Positions 24,101-34,921 of a stretch of DNA of 64,000 nt are shown here, one piece after another; within the stretch, counting starts at the first letter, position 1, and the number at the start of each line of letters is the position of its first letter. A program made the position numbers and the translations under genes. A model generated the notes under the pieces. The model was not told where the DNA came from, searched no databases, and saw only the letters and a program-made list of their open reading frames with translations. The stretch comes from Epichloe hybrida (lineage: Eukaryota; Ascomycota; Sordariomycetes; Hypocreales; Clavicipitaceae): NCBI GenBank assembly GCA_019022495.1, contig JAFEKR010000009.1, forward strand, positions 1,178,001 to 1,242,000, given 5' to 3'.

Positions 24101-24440
24101 AGCTAAGTGCGAAGTACCTAGGCCCTTATAAAATTAAAAAGGTAATTAGGACTTATGGTTTAGTGTACTAACTAAAGCTACCACCTAGTATATAATTATA
24201 TAATGTTTTTAATATTACTAATCTTAAACTATTTATAGGGGATCTAACTAATATAGAAGATATATCCTTGCTATAAAAGAACGTTGCGAATAATAAGTAG
24301 GAGTTTAAAGTTAAAAGAATTATATCACATCATTATAACAAAAGACGTTAGAAATACCTAGTTAAATAGAAGGGCTATAATGCTTTAGAGAACTCTTAGG
24401 TAAAGAAAAGAGATTTTATTATAACAGATATTATTAAGAA
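21200..24440 (+). pseudogene. Gypsy pol: RT, RNase H, integrase, chromodomain (broken)
   Basis: RT begins near 21,200. [15 protein letters not shown] segment lies at 21,365-21,410 and an F-T-S-L-D-L-Q-x-A-Y-Y segment at 21,460-21,495. The active-site strand near 21,655-21,680 has Asn for Asp. F-L-G-F-I-I-S-K-K-G-I lies at about 21,800-21,830. RNase H and connection continue to about 22,480. An integrase D-F-I-T-G-L-like strand lies near 23,410. The chromodomain at 24,300-24,440 reads Y-L-V-K-x-K-G-Y. In-frame stops throughout. Confidence 0.8.
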
Positions 24441-24449
24441 TTACAAGTG

Positions 24450-26380
24450 GTAACTAAGTAGCTAGTTTGCGGACATAGAGTTATATTTAGTAGAGTTTAG
24501 ATAGTAGTAGTAATATATAAAAAAAAATCCAGATAAATTCTTAGAAACCTAACTTATAGCTACGTCGCACTAATTATTCTATTAATATATTACCTGCCTA
24601 GCCCCTAGTATTCTTACCTATACTAATAGGGGCAGAGGATTTATCCTTATTATTAGAGGAATCCCCCTCCCTATATATATATATACAAAGCTCGCTAGGG
24701 AGGTCTAGCGGCCTAATATAAGTAGGAAGCGCGGATATGTTAGTAGTAAGCTACTAGCAAGTTAGTAAAGCTATAAACTAGAGCGTAAAAATACGTATAG
24801 ATAGAAGGTTTTACGCAATAAAATGCAAGCTATTAGAAATATTAATCTAGACTTCTAGATTAATAGTATTATTAAGTAGCAACATAGTAACTTGTTTATT
24901 AGTGTTAGCCTCGCGTGCAACTTCCGCTATAAGTTACACCTACCTTACCTAACCATGCTTATTAGTATTTTTAGTGGTTAGGAGCGTATTATAAAGTTTA
25001 CGTTTTGCGTGCATTAGACGCTAGTAGTATATTAGTAGCGACTAAGTTATAGAAATAAAAGATATATACGTTATTAAGAAAGTATAGATTATCTTTAGGA
25101 TTGCTATAAGCATTAATACGCTTAAAGAGCATATAGTATAACTAGGTAAACTAAGCAGAACACTAGTAGCGTATTAGTATATGTATTAGTAGTAAGAAAG
25201 GGAGAATAAACCCTAGTGTAATCCTTATTATTACACGCATAATAGGCGCATTTTGTTAAGTTATTTACGTAAGTTAGGAGTAACACATAGCAAGATAGTA
25301 GTAAAGTTATACTTAGAGAATTAGTATATTAGGTTAGGATAGATTTGCCCTTAATAATATATTATAGCTCTACGCTATTACTATCTTTAGGTGCGATAGC
25401 CTATATCACAACTTACTACATATAGTAAATATAAGGAATCTTTATTCTACTAGTACTACTAGCTATAAGTTAGTAAGGTAAGCGCTAGGAGGTAGAGATA
25501 TTATACTTACGTTAAGATTTTCAAAGCTATATACTTCTTACTAGGAGACTTTAAAGGAGATATTAAGGAATTCTTCTTACTAAAGGGAGGTAATAGTAGC
25601 GGAGTAGTAGCTTATATTAAAGATATTATTAATTACTAGTAAGTTAGTAGTAATACGCTATAAGAAACTTATAAGTAAAAGATAAGTAACTAACCTTTTA
25701 GTATTTAAGAGGATTTAGGTGCTTTAGATAAGGGCAGATGTAAATAATAAAGTAATGCTATAGGATATTAGTAATTACTATAAGAGAAGCTATAAAGCTA
25801 CTAGCTTATAGGTAGGGGTAACTTATAATGCTAAGGGAGAATATAAAGGGAAGAAAAGTATGTAAAAGCAGGGGAAAGTAAGCCTCTTTTATATTAGCCC
25901 TAGACCCCTAAGTAATCTACACGCTATGTGTAGCTAATCTAGGAATTATAATATTTATAGTTATAGCTACCACTAGTAGATACATACGCTAGCTACGAAC
26001 TCCTAGCAAGATTAATATAATATCCCTAACATTAGATAAGAAGTTATTTATTTTAAATAGCACGCGTTACCCTATCTATTTAACCTAATTATAAAATTTA
26101 ACACAGGTAGCCTATCCACTTAGTGCTAATAACTTACTAGATAGAGGCATACACATTAGAGGCAATAAAGCAGTGAGTATATAACTATTTATAATCTAGA
26201 GGTTATAAGAAGGATCACCCCAGACCCCGTAATATCTATCTTATTATTCAAGCGGACGTAATGCCACACACTAACAGTACAGCTAGTAACATAGGCATTG
26301 CTATAGGTTATGCGTAGCATACACACACTAGCTAAGTAGCTCTTTTTAATTAAGGACAATTATATATTAGGGGGGTAGCA
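24450..26380 (+). other. 1.9-kb tail between chromodomain and 3' LTR; possible decayed extra ORF
   Basis: Chromoviruses normally end soon after the chromodomain. Here 1.9 kb follow. From about 24,850 to 25,510 one + frame can be followed in which most interruptions are TAG or TAA, the codons RIP makes from CAG, CAA and TGG. It includes long stop-free runs rich in Y, R, L and V. No family was recognised. 25,850-26,380 seems non-coding and is shared in part with 36,829-36,883 plus 48,083-48,451. Confidence 0.4.
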
Positions 26381-26647
26381 TATTAGGAGCACAGAGGCTA
26401 AGGGGCCATAGACAGGACAGTTACATATTAGAGCCCTTAGATAAGCCTTAGGTTTTACAAATAACTAAGTAGCTATAAGATAGCTATGTGCATGTAGTAG
26501 GGTATTTAGATAAGGACTGCCTATAAGAGATGTAAGAGGTTAGAGTTTAAGACCTTTATATACCTACCCCTAAGTAGTAGCTCTCTAGCTATAACTAAGA
26601 ACCTTAGCCTTCACTCCGTTTATATCTCCCCGAACACAGTCGTGACA
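26381..26647 (+). repeat. 3' LTR of the Gypsy element
   Basis: 267 bp, starting TATTAGGAGCACAGAGGC (mutated TGTCAGGAGC) and ending CCCCGAACACAGTCGTGACA. It gives the cleanest LTR 3' end in the window and is followed directly by inverted gag sequence. Confidence 0.88.
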
Positions 26648-27746
26648 TCCGCTTCTACCTTCGTCCAAAGTCTTAGGAAAGATTAAAAAGACTAATTACT
26701 CTTCTGCCTAAGATTTAGTAGTGTCCTAGTAGCTTCTAAGCACTATGCATCTTCGTCTATTACTCCAGTGTTTAGCTAGGACATGAATCTATCCTAGGTG
26801 TAAGCTAAGTAGTTAACTAACTTATTTACTATTATATAATATATTCACTGTTACTTTATATTATTAGCTAAGCAGCTGCTAGTATATGCTACCTTTGTTT
26901 TATTATCCTAAAAGGTTCTTAGGTCTAGCTTAAATAGCATATTTAAATCTACTAGGTATGCCTATAGATTCTTATAAGTATTACCTTTGTACGTAAGTAC
27001 CTTATACTACGTCTTAACAAAGCTTTATAAGTACGTGTTCGCTATGAACTTAGTGTTAGGCAGGAAATCTGGGAATAGAGGAATTCTCTATATATTTATC
27101 TAAGGGGTAATTATAGGTTCTCTGCCTAAACTAGCTAATTATAGGTCTGCTTTTATTTCCTTAAGCTACGCTTCTATATCTAAGATCTTCTTTCTTATGC
27201 GGGTATTTTATAGCTTAGCTTATGTAACCTTATATTACCTTTATAGCTTGTCTAGATTGTTATTATTACTAGATTTAGCGTTACTATATTAGTTAGGTAG
27301 TGTTTGCTATACTCTCTTATATTCTATAGTTAAGGTGTTCTAGTTACTACCTAGGCGCTACAGAGTTAGGGCTTTCTTACTAGGTAGTATAAGTGTGTTT
27401 TAGGTAGATATTCTATAGCTTCTTTATATTTAAATCTAGCTAATAGTCTGTTTTCCCTAAAGGGTTTAAGAGTTTAACTTATTATAACTATATTTAAGGA
27501 GATATAAATAAAGTAAAGGCTAAGGTTCTTAGTTATAGCTAGAGAGCTACTACTTAGGGGTAGGTATATAAAGGTCTTAAACTCTAACCTCCTATATCTC
27601 TTATAGGCAGTCCTTATCTAAATACCCTACTACATGCACGTAGCTATCTTATAGCTACTTAGTTATCTACGAAACCTAAGGCTTATCCAAGGGCTCTAAT
27701 ATGTGACCGTCCCATCCATGGCCCCTTAGCCTCCGTGCTCCTAACA
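26648..27746 (-). mobile_element. Inverted 5' end of a second Gypsy copy (gag start plus LTR 27,480-27,746)
   Basis: 26,648 onward (TCCGCTTCTACCTTCGTCCA) is the reverse complement of gag at about 19,935 going backwards. It continues through the leader into an inverted LTR at 27,480-27,746 that ends GTGCTCCTAACA. It is the inverted counterpart of 18,836-19,935 (about 1.1 kb), with far less RIP in gag. The flank ACTAC follows at 27,747-27,751. Pol and the second LTR of this copy are absent. Confidence 0.85.
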
Positions 27747-28141
27747 ACTACATCTTGTAGTTTTTTTTTTTTCTAGCAAATAATTCATATCTAATCTTAA
27801 AAAAATATATAGAGATATAAAATTTGATTTTTAGATAGATAACTTAAAAACTACAGTGTAGTTATATACAAAAGTGGGTCTAAAAGTGGGTCCTTGGGCC
27901 GTAAATGAGAAAAACTACATTTTACTACATTTTAGCACTTAAAAAATACTACAAATGTAGTATTTATGATTTGTGGAGCAAGGGTCCACTTTTAGACCCA
28001 CTCTTATATATAGTATTTTTCTTAGAATTTGTCTCTATAAGATCACGTAATTTTTAGGATAATACCTTTAATCATAAGCTAGATATAAAAATAAATAAAA
28101 ATACTACAAGAAATACTACACTACACGAGTGCAAAGCTCTA
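27747..28141. mobile_element. hAT-like fold-back element, ACTAC type, interrupted by the Gypsy insertion
   Basis: Its right end reads ACTACACTACACGAGTGCAAAGCTCT (reverse AGAGCTTTGCACT). Its left terminal repeat, TAGAGCTTTGCACTACACTAC, was separated by the Gypsy insertion and remains at 18,815-18,835. Inside, 27,861-27,896 (AAAAGTGGGTCTAAAAGTGG) and 27,979-28,013 are inverted copies that would form a hairpin, with a second inner inverted pair (TACTACATTT and AATGTAGTA) in the loop. No coding capacity. It shares terminal sequence and the GTGGGTC motif with the larger elements at 34,922, 38,700 and 44,835. Confidence 0.7.
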
Positions 28142-29726
28142 AGTGTAACTAACACTAATTATTAGTTAACTTTATAACTATAGATAAGCTAGGTATTATA
28201 AGAAAAGACATTTTTATAGACGCTACTACTACTACCCCTTATTATGCCGTAATGGTTATTATAGTAAAGAGGCATAACTATATAAGTATACTAAAGGAAA
28301 AGACTAGAATCCTAGTTATAGGCTTGTTAGGCTTCTAAGGAATTAATTTATTAACCCTTAGGCTAAGGGATATAACTTCGTTATATTTATCTAGGATATT
28401 GTTATTAATTATTGATTTTATTGTCCATTATAAGAAAACTAACTAAATCTATTACCACGAGGCATCTATTTCAAACCTAACGTTAAATAACCTTAGCTAA
28501 GCTAGCTAACTCAAATTAATCATTACGACTATTGCTAACGATATTGTCTAATACAATTAAATAACTAATAAGCTCTGTTCCTTTTAATAAGTATCTATAA
28601 AACCCCCCTTCTAACACACCTATAAATTCCCTTTAATATATCACCTTCTAATAAACCTTTAATCTCTCCCTACAAGTATTTACTACTTGTTTTTTGCCCC
28701 CTTTACTCTTAGTGCTATTTGCCCTATACTTATTAGTAAAAAAGAGAGATTACCTCCTTCCCTCCTTCTTATAAAAAAATAGGAAGGGGTAATTCCTATT
28801 AATCCCTTATTACTTTTCTTATTATTTTCTAGTTACTTTTAGCGCTTCTATTACTATACTTATCCTAATTAATTTATTCTTATTACTACTTTTACTACTT
28901 TTTCTTCTATTTTCCCTGTTTTTATAATCTTCTAATTTCATTAAAGTAATAACGCTCCTTAAGTGTAAAAGAAAACCTTTGTAATAGTAATAGGTAAATA
29001 TAGGAGCTTAATTAGTAGTAAAGAACAATAACCTAATAATATTCCTTTTATAGCTAAAGATAGTAAAGAAATCTAGACCTTTTATAAGAGAAAGAGCTAC
29101 TAGTAATAGTAAGGCTTTAATCTTTACACTTAAAAGACCTTAAGAGTATAAGTTACTCTCATGCCTTTAATAGCTTACTTATGCTTTCTCTTATAATTAA
29201 AAAGAATCTATTAAGCTAGATCTAGAGACTACTACGTAACTTAAGCTTAATAACTAGATTACAAAATTTATTAACCTTAGTAAGTATTAAGGTTAAAGAG
29301 ATAATAACCTATAGGAATTATTCTAAGAAGACTTTAAAGGCTAGTCTAAAAATACCTTTAAAAGGGTATTTAAGGAAGTTATTAGAGAATTATATAATTC
29401 TCTATAAGATAATAGTGTTCTTATTAAGCAAGGCCTAGGATATTTAATCCTAGTATCCCTTAAGGAAGTGCTTTATTAAACTTTATTACCTCTTTAGTTA
29501 TAGGAAAGATTATAAGAAAGACTATAATCTTCTAAACCGCTAGAGCCTTAATATTAATAGCCCTAATAACCTACCCTAGAAATCCACGTTCCCTAACCCT
29601 AAAGACTACCTAAACCTTTATAAGAGCCCTTATAATAATCTTTATTAAATTAATAGCTTTATCCTAATAATCGTTATTAATAATAACTAGTGGATTATTA
29701 TTTGAAACAAATTATGCCTTTATAGT
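28142..29726. other. AT-rich RIP-like region, unassigned
   Basis: No intact gene. Lysine- and leucine-rich broken frames on + from about 29,000 to 29,650 could be a decayed gag or other transposon protein, but no motif identifies it. Several bases at 28,430-28,560 keep CpG. Confidence 0.4.
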
Positions 29727-30543
29727 TGTTAAAAATAAGACCTATTTTTAGCCCTTTTCTAGTTAAAGAACCTTCTTATTACTAGCTTGCTTTTGCAAGT
29801 CTGACAGCTGCACTGCAGCTGTCAACGGTCGCGAAGGTAGTTATTAATAGCTACGTCACAGCTGTCAACAGCTGCGTCCGACCGTGTGAATGACTAATTA
29901 GTTAATTGCATTGTGGCTGTAAGTATAGCTATAACTACGCTACTAGTAATTAGGTAAGCTAGGGTAACGTAAGCTAGAGTGACGTAAGCAGGTTACCCTA
30001 CACGTAACTTACCCTATAGCTATCTTTAACAGCGATTTTCTCTTTAACTAAAGGTTATACAAAAGTTTTACATATAGCAAATTAAAGCTTAAAGACAGGG
30101 CTTTCTTTTTATATAAGGTTATTTTTTAGACTAAAAGTTAGTATATACGGGTTACTAGCTAGTATGGTAGTGAGTTGATTTTTTGGTTTTTACATACAAA
30201 TGAATTTTATAGAAAATCAAAAGTAGCCTATAAGACCCTATTAGTAGCCTAAATTCACTAATATAGTAAGTAAGTCTATGAGAGAAAGAAAATCTTTTTA
30301 ACTAGCTAGATAGCTAGTCCTCTTAACTAATAACAGTTGCATTACTTGTATAACGTATCTAAAATTAATTCTATTACTCTATAAGATATTATAAAACTGA
30401 TTTAGATTAAATTCTATTAGTTAATAACTACTATAAACTTCTGTTACATTACGTTAATTAATTTAACGTTGCAGCCCTATCGGTCCCTAACTATAAAGCT
30501 TGCACTTATATAGCTATTGCTAGCTAGCAACTAGTTCCCTACT
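29727..30543 (+). repeat. Copia 5' LTR, about 817 bp
   Basis: It starts TGTTAAAAATAAGACCTATT and ends near TTCCCTACT. It matches 11,467-12,282 along its length. CpG and CA survive in patches (for example 29,795-29,900, CTGACAGCTGCACTGCAGCT), so this copy is less RIPed than its partner. It is followed by the Copia leader and gag. Confidence 0.88.
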
Positions 30544-30598
30544 TTTTAATAGGTTATAAGCCTGGCTCTATTACTATAAATTCCGTTTAGGTCACTTT

Positions 30599-30835
30599 GT
30601 GTGCGAATATAGAAGACTTCCTTTCTATAAAAAAGGAAGGACCCGCAAGATAAAAGCTTTTCCCTTCTATAAAAAGGAATTAATTATAGCTATAGAAGAC
30701 TTCCCTTCTATAAAAAAGAAGGACATGCGAAAAAGGAAGCAATTCCCTTCTATAAAAAGGAAAATAAATACTAAAGGAAAGGTAAAGGGACCTGTAATCC
30801 CTGACCCTAGTGCGCAAGAGGTTCTAAATAACTAG
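30599..30835 (+). pseudogene. Open start of Copia gag frame carrying a hairpin repeat
   Basis: 78 codons on +. Four copies of a TTCCCTTCTATAAAAAGGAA-like unit, about 40 bp apart (near 30,613, 30,660, 30,705 and 30,745), give a repeated F-P-F-Y-K-K or F-P-S-I-K-K peptide. Each unit is an imperfect inverted repeat. The frame then continues into gag through a TAG at 30,833. The first codon of the open stretch is not ATG (GTG at 30,599), so the real start is uncertain. Confidence 0.5.
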
Positions 30836-31852
30836 CTAAAAGAGCAAGCTATTAAGCAATAAGCAACTATAGACTAGTTATTAGAGAAGCTAGAAAGCCT
30901 ATCTATAACTGTAAATAGTTATATAGAGGGTGTGGAATCTGATAAGCCCGCTAGTTAGCAGCAAGATTAGCAGCCTATTTAAGAATAATAAGCTAAATCT
31001 GGCTCCGTATAAGCAACCTTTAAAAATTTAATTATTAAGGAATTTAATAAGAGGGTTTATAGCTTCCTAGAGACTGCTAGGCTTAAAGGAGCTGAAAATT
31101 TCGAACAATAGAAATAAGCCCTAACTATCTAATTTAGAGCTTTAGGCATGCCTAATTTTCTAGATAATCCGGAGAGTTCTAGGGCGCTAGGGGATTCAGA
31201 TTAAGCTATTATCCTTATATTACTAAGGGATAGTTATATGGAAGGACCCTAAGCCGCTATAACTTAGCAAAAATCACCTAAAGAAGCCTATAATTTACTT
31301 ATAAGGCAATATTCACATAGTGTTAAAATCCAGAGGGGGTCCCTATATTCAGAATTTCATAACCTGAATTTTCAAGAGTTTAAGGGGACTCTAGAGTCCT
31401 TTAATATAGTCTTTAATAATCTACTAGCTAGATTATTGATTTTAGGGGTCCTAATTACTCCAATAGATTAGGTTAATTAATATCTTCAATCCCTAAAATC
31501 AACCTTCCCTTAGTAGGCTAAGAGGCAACGATTTAGCATGTGTACAAATAGGGCTATAGGGGCTCCCCTAGATACCCTAAATCTTTAATTCTTAATGGCA
31601 GACCTTCTAGTAGAACAGAGGGATAAGTTATCTATGGTATCTAAAGCCCTGAATTATAGGGCTAAAAACCTTAAAAAGGGTGCTAAAGAAAAAGAAAAGG
31701 CCCCTAAGGATTAGAAGAAGAAAGAAGGCTCTGAAGAAAATAAGGGCTCTTCTAATTCTAATTCTTCTTTTAATAAGAAGAAGAAAAAGAAGCAAAAAGG
31801 TTAAAAATTAGATAAAAAGGATAATAAAGAGACCTCTCCTAAGGGATCTTTT

Positions 31853-32263
31853 ATGCTAGGAAATTACAACCTTTCTAACGGTGCTCTTAAACCGTATAAG
31901 AAGTCCAGCCTTCATAAGACTAGTTATAAGAGCTCTAGTGATAGTAGCTCTGATTCTAGCTTTTCTAAATCGGATGATAATGAAAATCAAGAAATTAAAA
32001 CCTTAATTGGTTTTAATTATTACAGCAAAGACATGAAAAAGGCCCTATTATATAATACAGGTTTAACTATATATATAGTTAATTCTAGGGAGGTTTTTAG
32101 GGATTATACCCCCTATAAAAAGGGGGAATCCGACCCTATTATAACTAGTGGTGGCCCTATTTACGTAAAGGGCCACGGTAGTGCTGTTTTTAAGGTCTTA
32201 TATCAGAAAAGTCCAGCTAGATATAGGACCTTAGTGCTTAAAGATGCGCTATATTTTCCTTAG
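31853..32263 (+). pseudogene. Copia gag C-terminus and aspartic protease fragment, still open
   Basis: 136 codons without a stop, the longest open piece of any transposon here. A Ser/Lys-rich linker (residues 15-45) is followed at residues 60-75 by L-L-Y-N-T-G-L-T-I-Y-I-V-N, the Copia protease active-site region. The catalytic Asp of D-T-G is changed to Asn (GAC to AAC, or GAT to AAT, a RIP-type change), so the enzyme is dead. It ends in the conserved L-K-D-A-L-Y-F-P block just before a TAG. Confidence 0.75.
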
Positions 32264-32829
32264 CTTAATGTTAATATAGTTAGTGGACTTACGCACTATA
32301 TATCTAGTGGTTGCCTTATAAAAAACCTACTTTAACTTAAAGATAGGTCTCTTATTACAACCCTAGATATAGAAAAACATGGTTTTTTCTTCTATGTTAA
32401 AAACCAATCTACGCCTAAGTTATCTAAAGGGCCCTGTAATAATTCGCATTATATCTGACCTTTTACCTACGCTGCTTTTAAGGGTTATAGCTATCTAATT
32501 AGTTACCCTATAGAGGTTTAAATTCCCTCTAAAAAGCTAGATTAGGCTTCTAATTTAGACAAAATCAACGAAAATGATGATAATATTGAAGAAATTGTAC
32601 GGGATGATTTAGGGGAATTAGTCCCTTCTTCTTTGCCTATAGCCCTAGGTTAGGTCCCTTATAAATCTAAGGAAATAGATTTAGGGGTGTTAGAGGGCCC
32701 TAGTGGAGGAAAAGGGTCCCTAATACCTCTCCAAGAGGCCTGTGGTTCTTAAGGGGCCTAGCAGGGGACTAGTAAAGAGGGCCCTAGTCTAGATCCTAAT
32801 TTAGACCCTAAGGATCTTTAATATTAACG

Positions 32830-33720
32830 GTTGTTAGAACTAGCTGGCCTATAGTATATACGATTAGGGCACCTAGGTCTTTCTTTGCTAAAGAAAACTA
32901 GCCTTATAACTAAAGGAATCCCTGATTTTTCTAAAATTAAGGATAAGGACTTTAGATATATTGCTTGTGATTAATCTAAGGCAGTTAGAAGACCTAGGAA
33001 ATTAGCTATCCCTAACCCCCCAAGAGCTCTAGATTAAATAGAGGGGGATACGCTAAGAATTAGCCCCACGCTATACAATAAGCAGTTAATTTGCTTATTT
33101 CTAGTTAATTAAAAGACTAGATATAAGTAAGTTATCTTATTACCTAATAAGGAAGGCCTAACTGTTTATAAGGCTATTAAAGGTTTCTTCAGAGGGCTTA
33201 AAAATCAACTAGGTCAATATCCTAGGCACCTTCACTTCGATAGGGGCCAAGAAATCGATTCTAGTTGTCAAGCTTAGTTGAATTCTAAAGGGATCAAATT
33301 TACGACTACTAGTCCCTATATCTATAAGCAAAATGGATTAGCAAAGCATTTAATTTATACTATTCTAGATTAATTAAGGGCTACTATCCAGTGGGCAAAA
33401 TTACCGTTATTTTTATGGTGTTTTGTATTACCTGCAGTTGTTAACCTTATTAATATAACTACTAATATCACTAAGGATAAAAGCCTTGAATAACTGCTAT
33501 CTAGGGAGCTAAATCAGCCTTATATAACTAATATTAGCAGTATTAGAGCTATAGGATCTCACTATGAGATTCTAATCCCCCTAGAAAAACAACCTAAAGC
33601 CTAGAAGTAAGCAGCTAGGACTATCCCTAGAAGGCTTTTAGCTACACTAGGTTCTAACACCTACCTAGTGTATATCCCCTCTAAAAGGCTAGTTATAAAG
33701 ACTAGCTTTATAAAGATTAT
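32830..33720 (+). pseudogene. Copia integrase (broken)
   Basis: A GAG-pre-integrase R-L-G-H-L-G-L-S-L-L-K-K segment sits at about 32,865-32,900. The core follows, with a G-D-T-like strand at about 33,045, a H-F-D-R-G-Q-E-I-D-like strand near 33,235-33,255 and a Y-K-Q-N-G-L-A-like helix near 33,325-33,345 where the catalytic Glu is altered. Stops are TAG and TAA of RIP type. Confidence 0.75.
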
Positions 33721-34090
33721 AGAACCTATAGGCCCTGTTTCTAAAGGCTTACCTTAGATTTCTATAGGGGATAACCCTTTAGAGGGGGAAAATAATCTAG
33801 ATTAATAATATCTAGATTAAGGTTTAAAGGATTACCCTATAGATAACATAGGTATCCCTGTAGGTTAAGAAAAAACACCTATAGGCCTTAAAGAACCCCC
33901 TAAAGACCTAATTCTAGCAGATCCCGTATAGGCGTAGCCTATAACTTCACTAGGAAATTAGATTTTAACTTCGGACCTTGATTTTGACAAAATTATCGAT
34001 TTTAACCCTAATATTAACCCTAGAGATGTTGATATTAGTTCCCCTTCTTCTCTAGATTTCATAAAAGAAATCTGCTTTAAGCTACAGTGT

Positions 34091-34921
34091 GAGGCCCTAT
34101 TCATAATACCAGCGCGTTAGCGCACCACCAGGCGGGCGCACTACGCCCTAGTGCTAGGTCCACGTAATACTAGCAAGTCACTAGCTATAAGTTAGTAACT
34201 TATATATATAATACACTTAGACCTAGTAAGCTTTAGTTAATATACAAATGCCCCTATACCTCTTACCTAGCTATCCCTTTATTCTATGAGAACAGAGAGA
34301 TAGCTAGGCAAGAGGTATGGGGGCGTTTATATATTGACTAAAGCTTGCTAGGTCTAAGTATATTGTGCGTGCAAGTCGCTAACTTATAGCTAGTAACTCG
34401 CTAGTGTTACGTAAACCTAGCCCTAGGGCGTGGTACGCCTGCCTAGTAATGTACTAGTGCGCTAGTGTTATAAGTAGGGCCTTATAATTACCCCCTTACT
34501 TTTAGCTAGGCTCCTAAATAGCTTTTGGTAAGTACTATATAGCTATTTACTAAGTAATAGCTATACTAAAATAATAATAAATAATATTAGTGTTTAAGTA
34601 TAAATTTACCTATAACTCCTTATTATATTACTAACTTTTCCCTTTCTTATTTATAGTAAACTTTTCCCTAGATACTATTATATTATTAGTTACTATAACT
34701 TTACCTTTACTACTTACCTTATTATTAGAATAGAATTAGATAGGGAAAGCATTAAGAGCGTTATTATTATAGCTATCCCTAATATCTATTTAAGAGAATG
34801 CTCCTGTATATATTATCTACGCATAGGTTACGCGGACTTTAAGAAGAATCCTCTAGCTAAGCCTAATATCCCTTAGACTAACTATTAATTCCCTAGCACG
34901 CTAACTACTATTATTAAAGGG
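34091..34921. repeat. Palindromic pair of chromovirus LTR ends
   Basis: 34,091-34,283 repeats 4,735-4,930 in the same orientation. 34,284-34,920 is the reverse complement of 4,930 back to about 4,290. The two arms meet at 34,283 (CTTTATTCTATGAGAACAGA), giving a palindrome with arms of about 190 bp. The left arm kept more CpG at its outer end (AGCGCGTTAGCGCACC), and the arms differ by RIP-type transitions. The long arm ends where the next element starts. Confidence 0.85.

Larger units (their letters stand above)
18836..26647 (+). mobile_element. Full-length RIP-decayed chromodomain Gypsy with both LTRs
   Basis: The 5' LTR is 18,836-19,102 and the 3' LTR 26,381-26,647, both 267 bp, in consensus TGTCAGGAGC...GTCGTGACA. 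Internal order: gag (about 19,300-20,350), reverse transcriptase (about 21,200-21,900), RNase H (about 22,080-22,480), integrase (about 23,330-24,250) and chromodomain (about 24,300-24,440). After that comes an unusually long 1.9-kb tail before the 3' LTR. A purine tract (GGGGGGT) precedes the 3' LTR. It is preceded by ACTAC (18,831-18,835). Coding frames are full of TAG and TAA stops of RIP type, yet many CpG sites remain, so it is younger or less mutated than the elements at 1-11,000. Confidence 0.88.
30544..34090 (+). mobile_element. Copia internal region truncated after integrase
   Basis: Order on +: leader with four short hairpin repeats (30,605-30,770), gag (about 30,780-31,850, UBN2-like), protease (about 31,990-32,265), gag-pre-integrase (about 32,830-32,960), integrase core (about 33,030-33,560) and an acidic, Pro/Asp-rich linker to about 34,080. 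Reverse transcriptase and RNase H are missing. The element is cut at about 34,090, where an inverted Gypsy LTR begins. RIP is light: long frames are open, with stops nearly all TAG. Confidence 0.83.
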
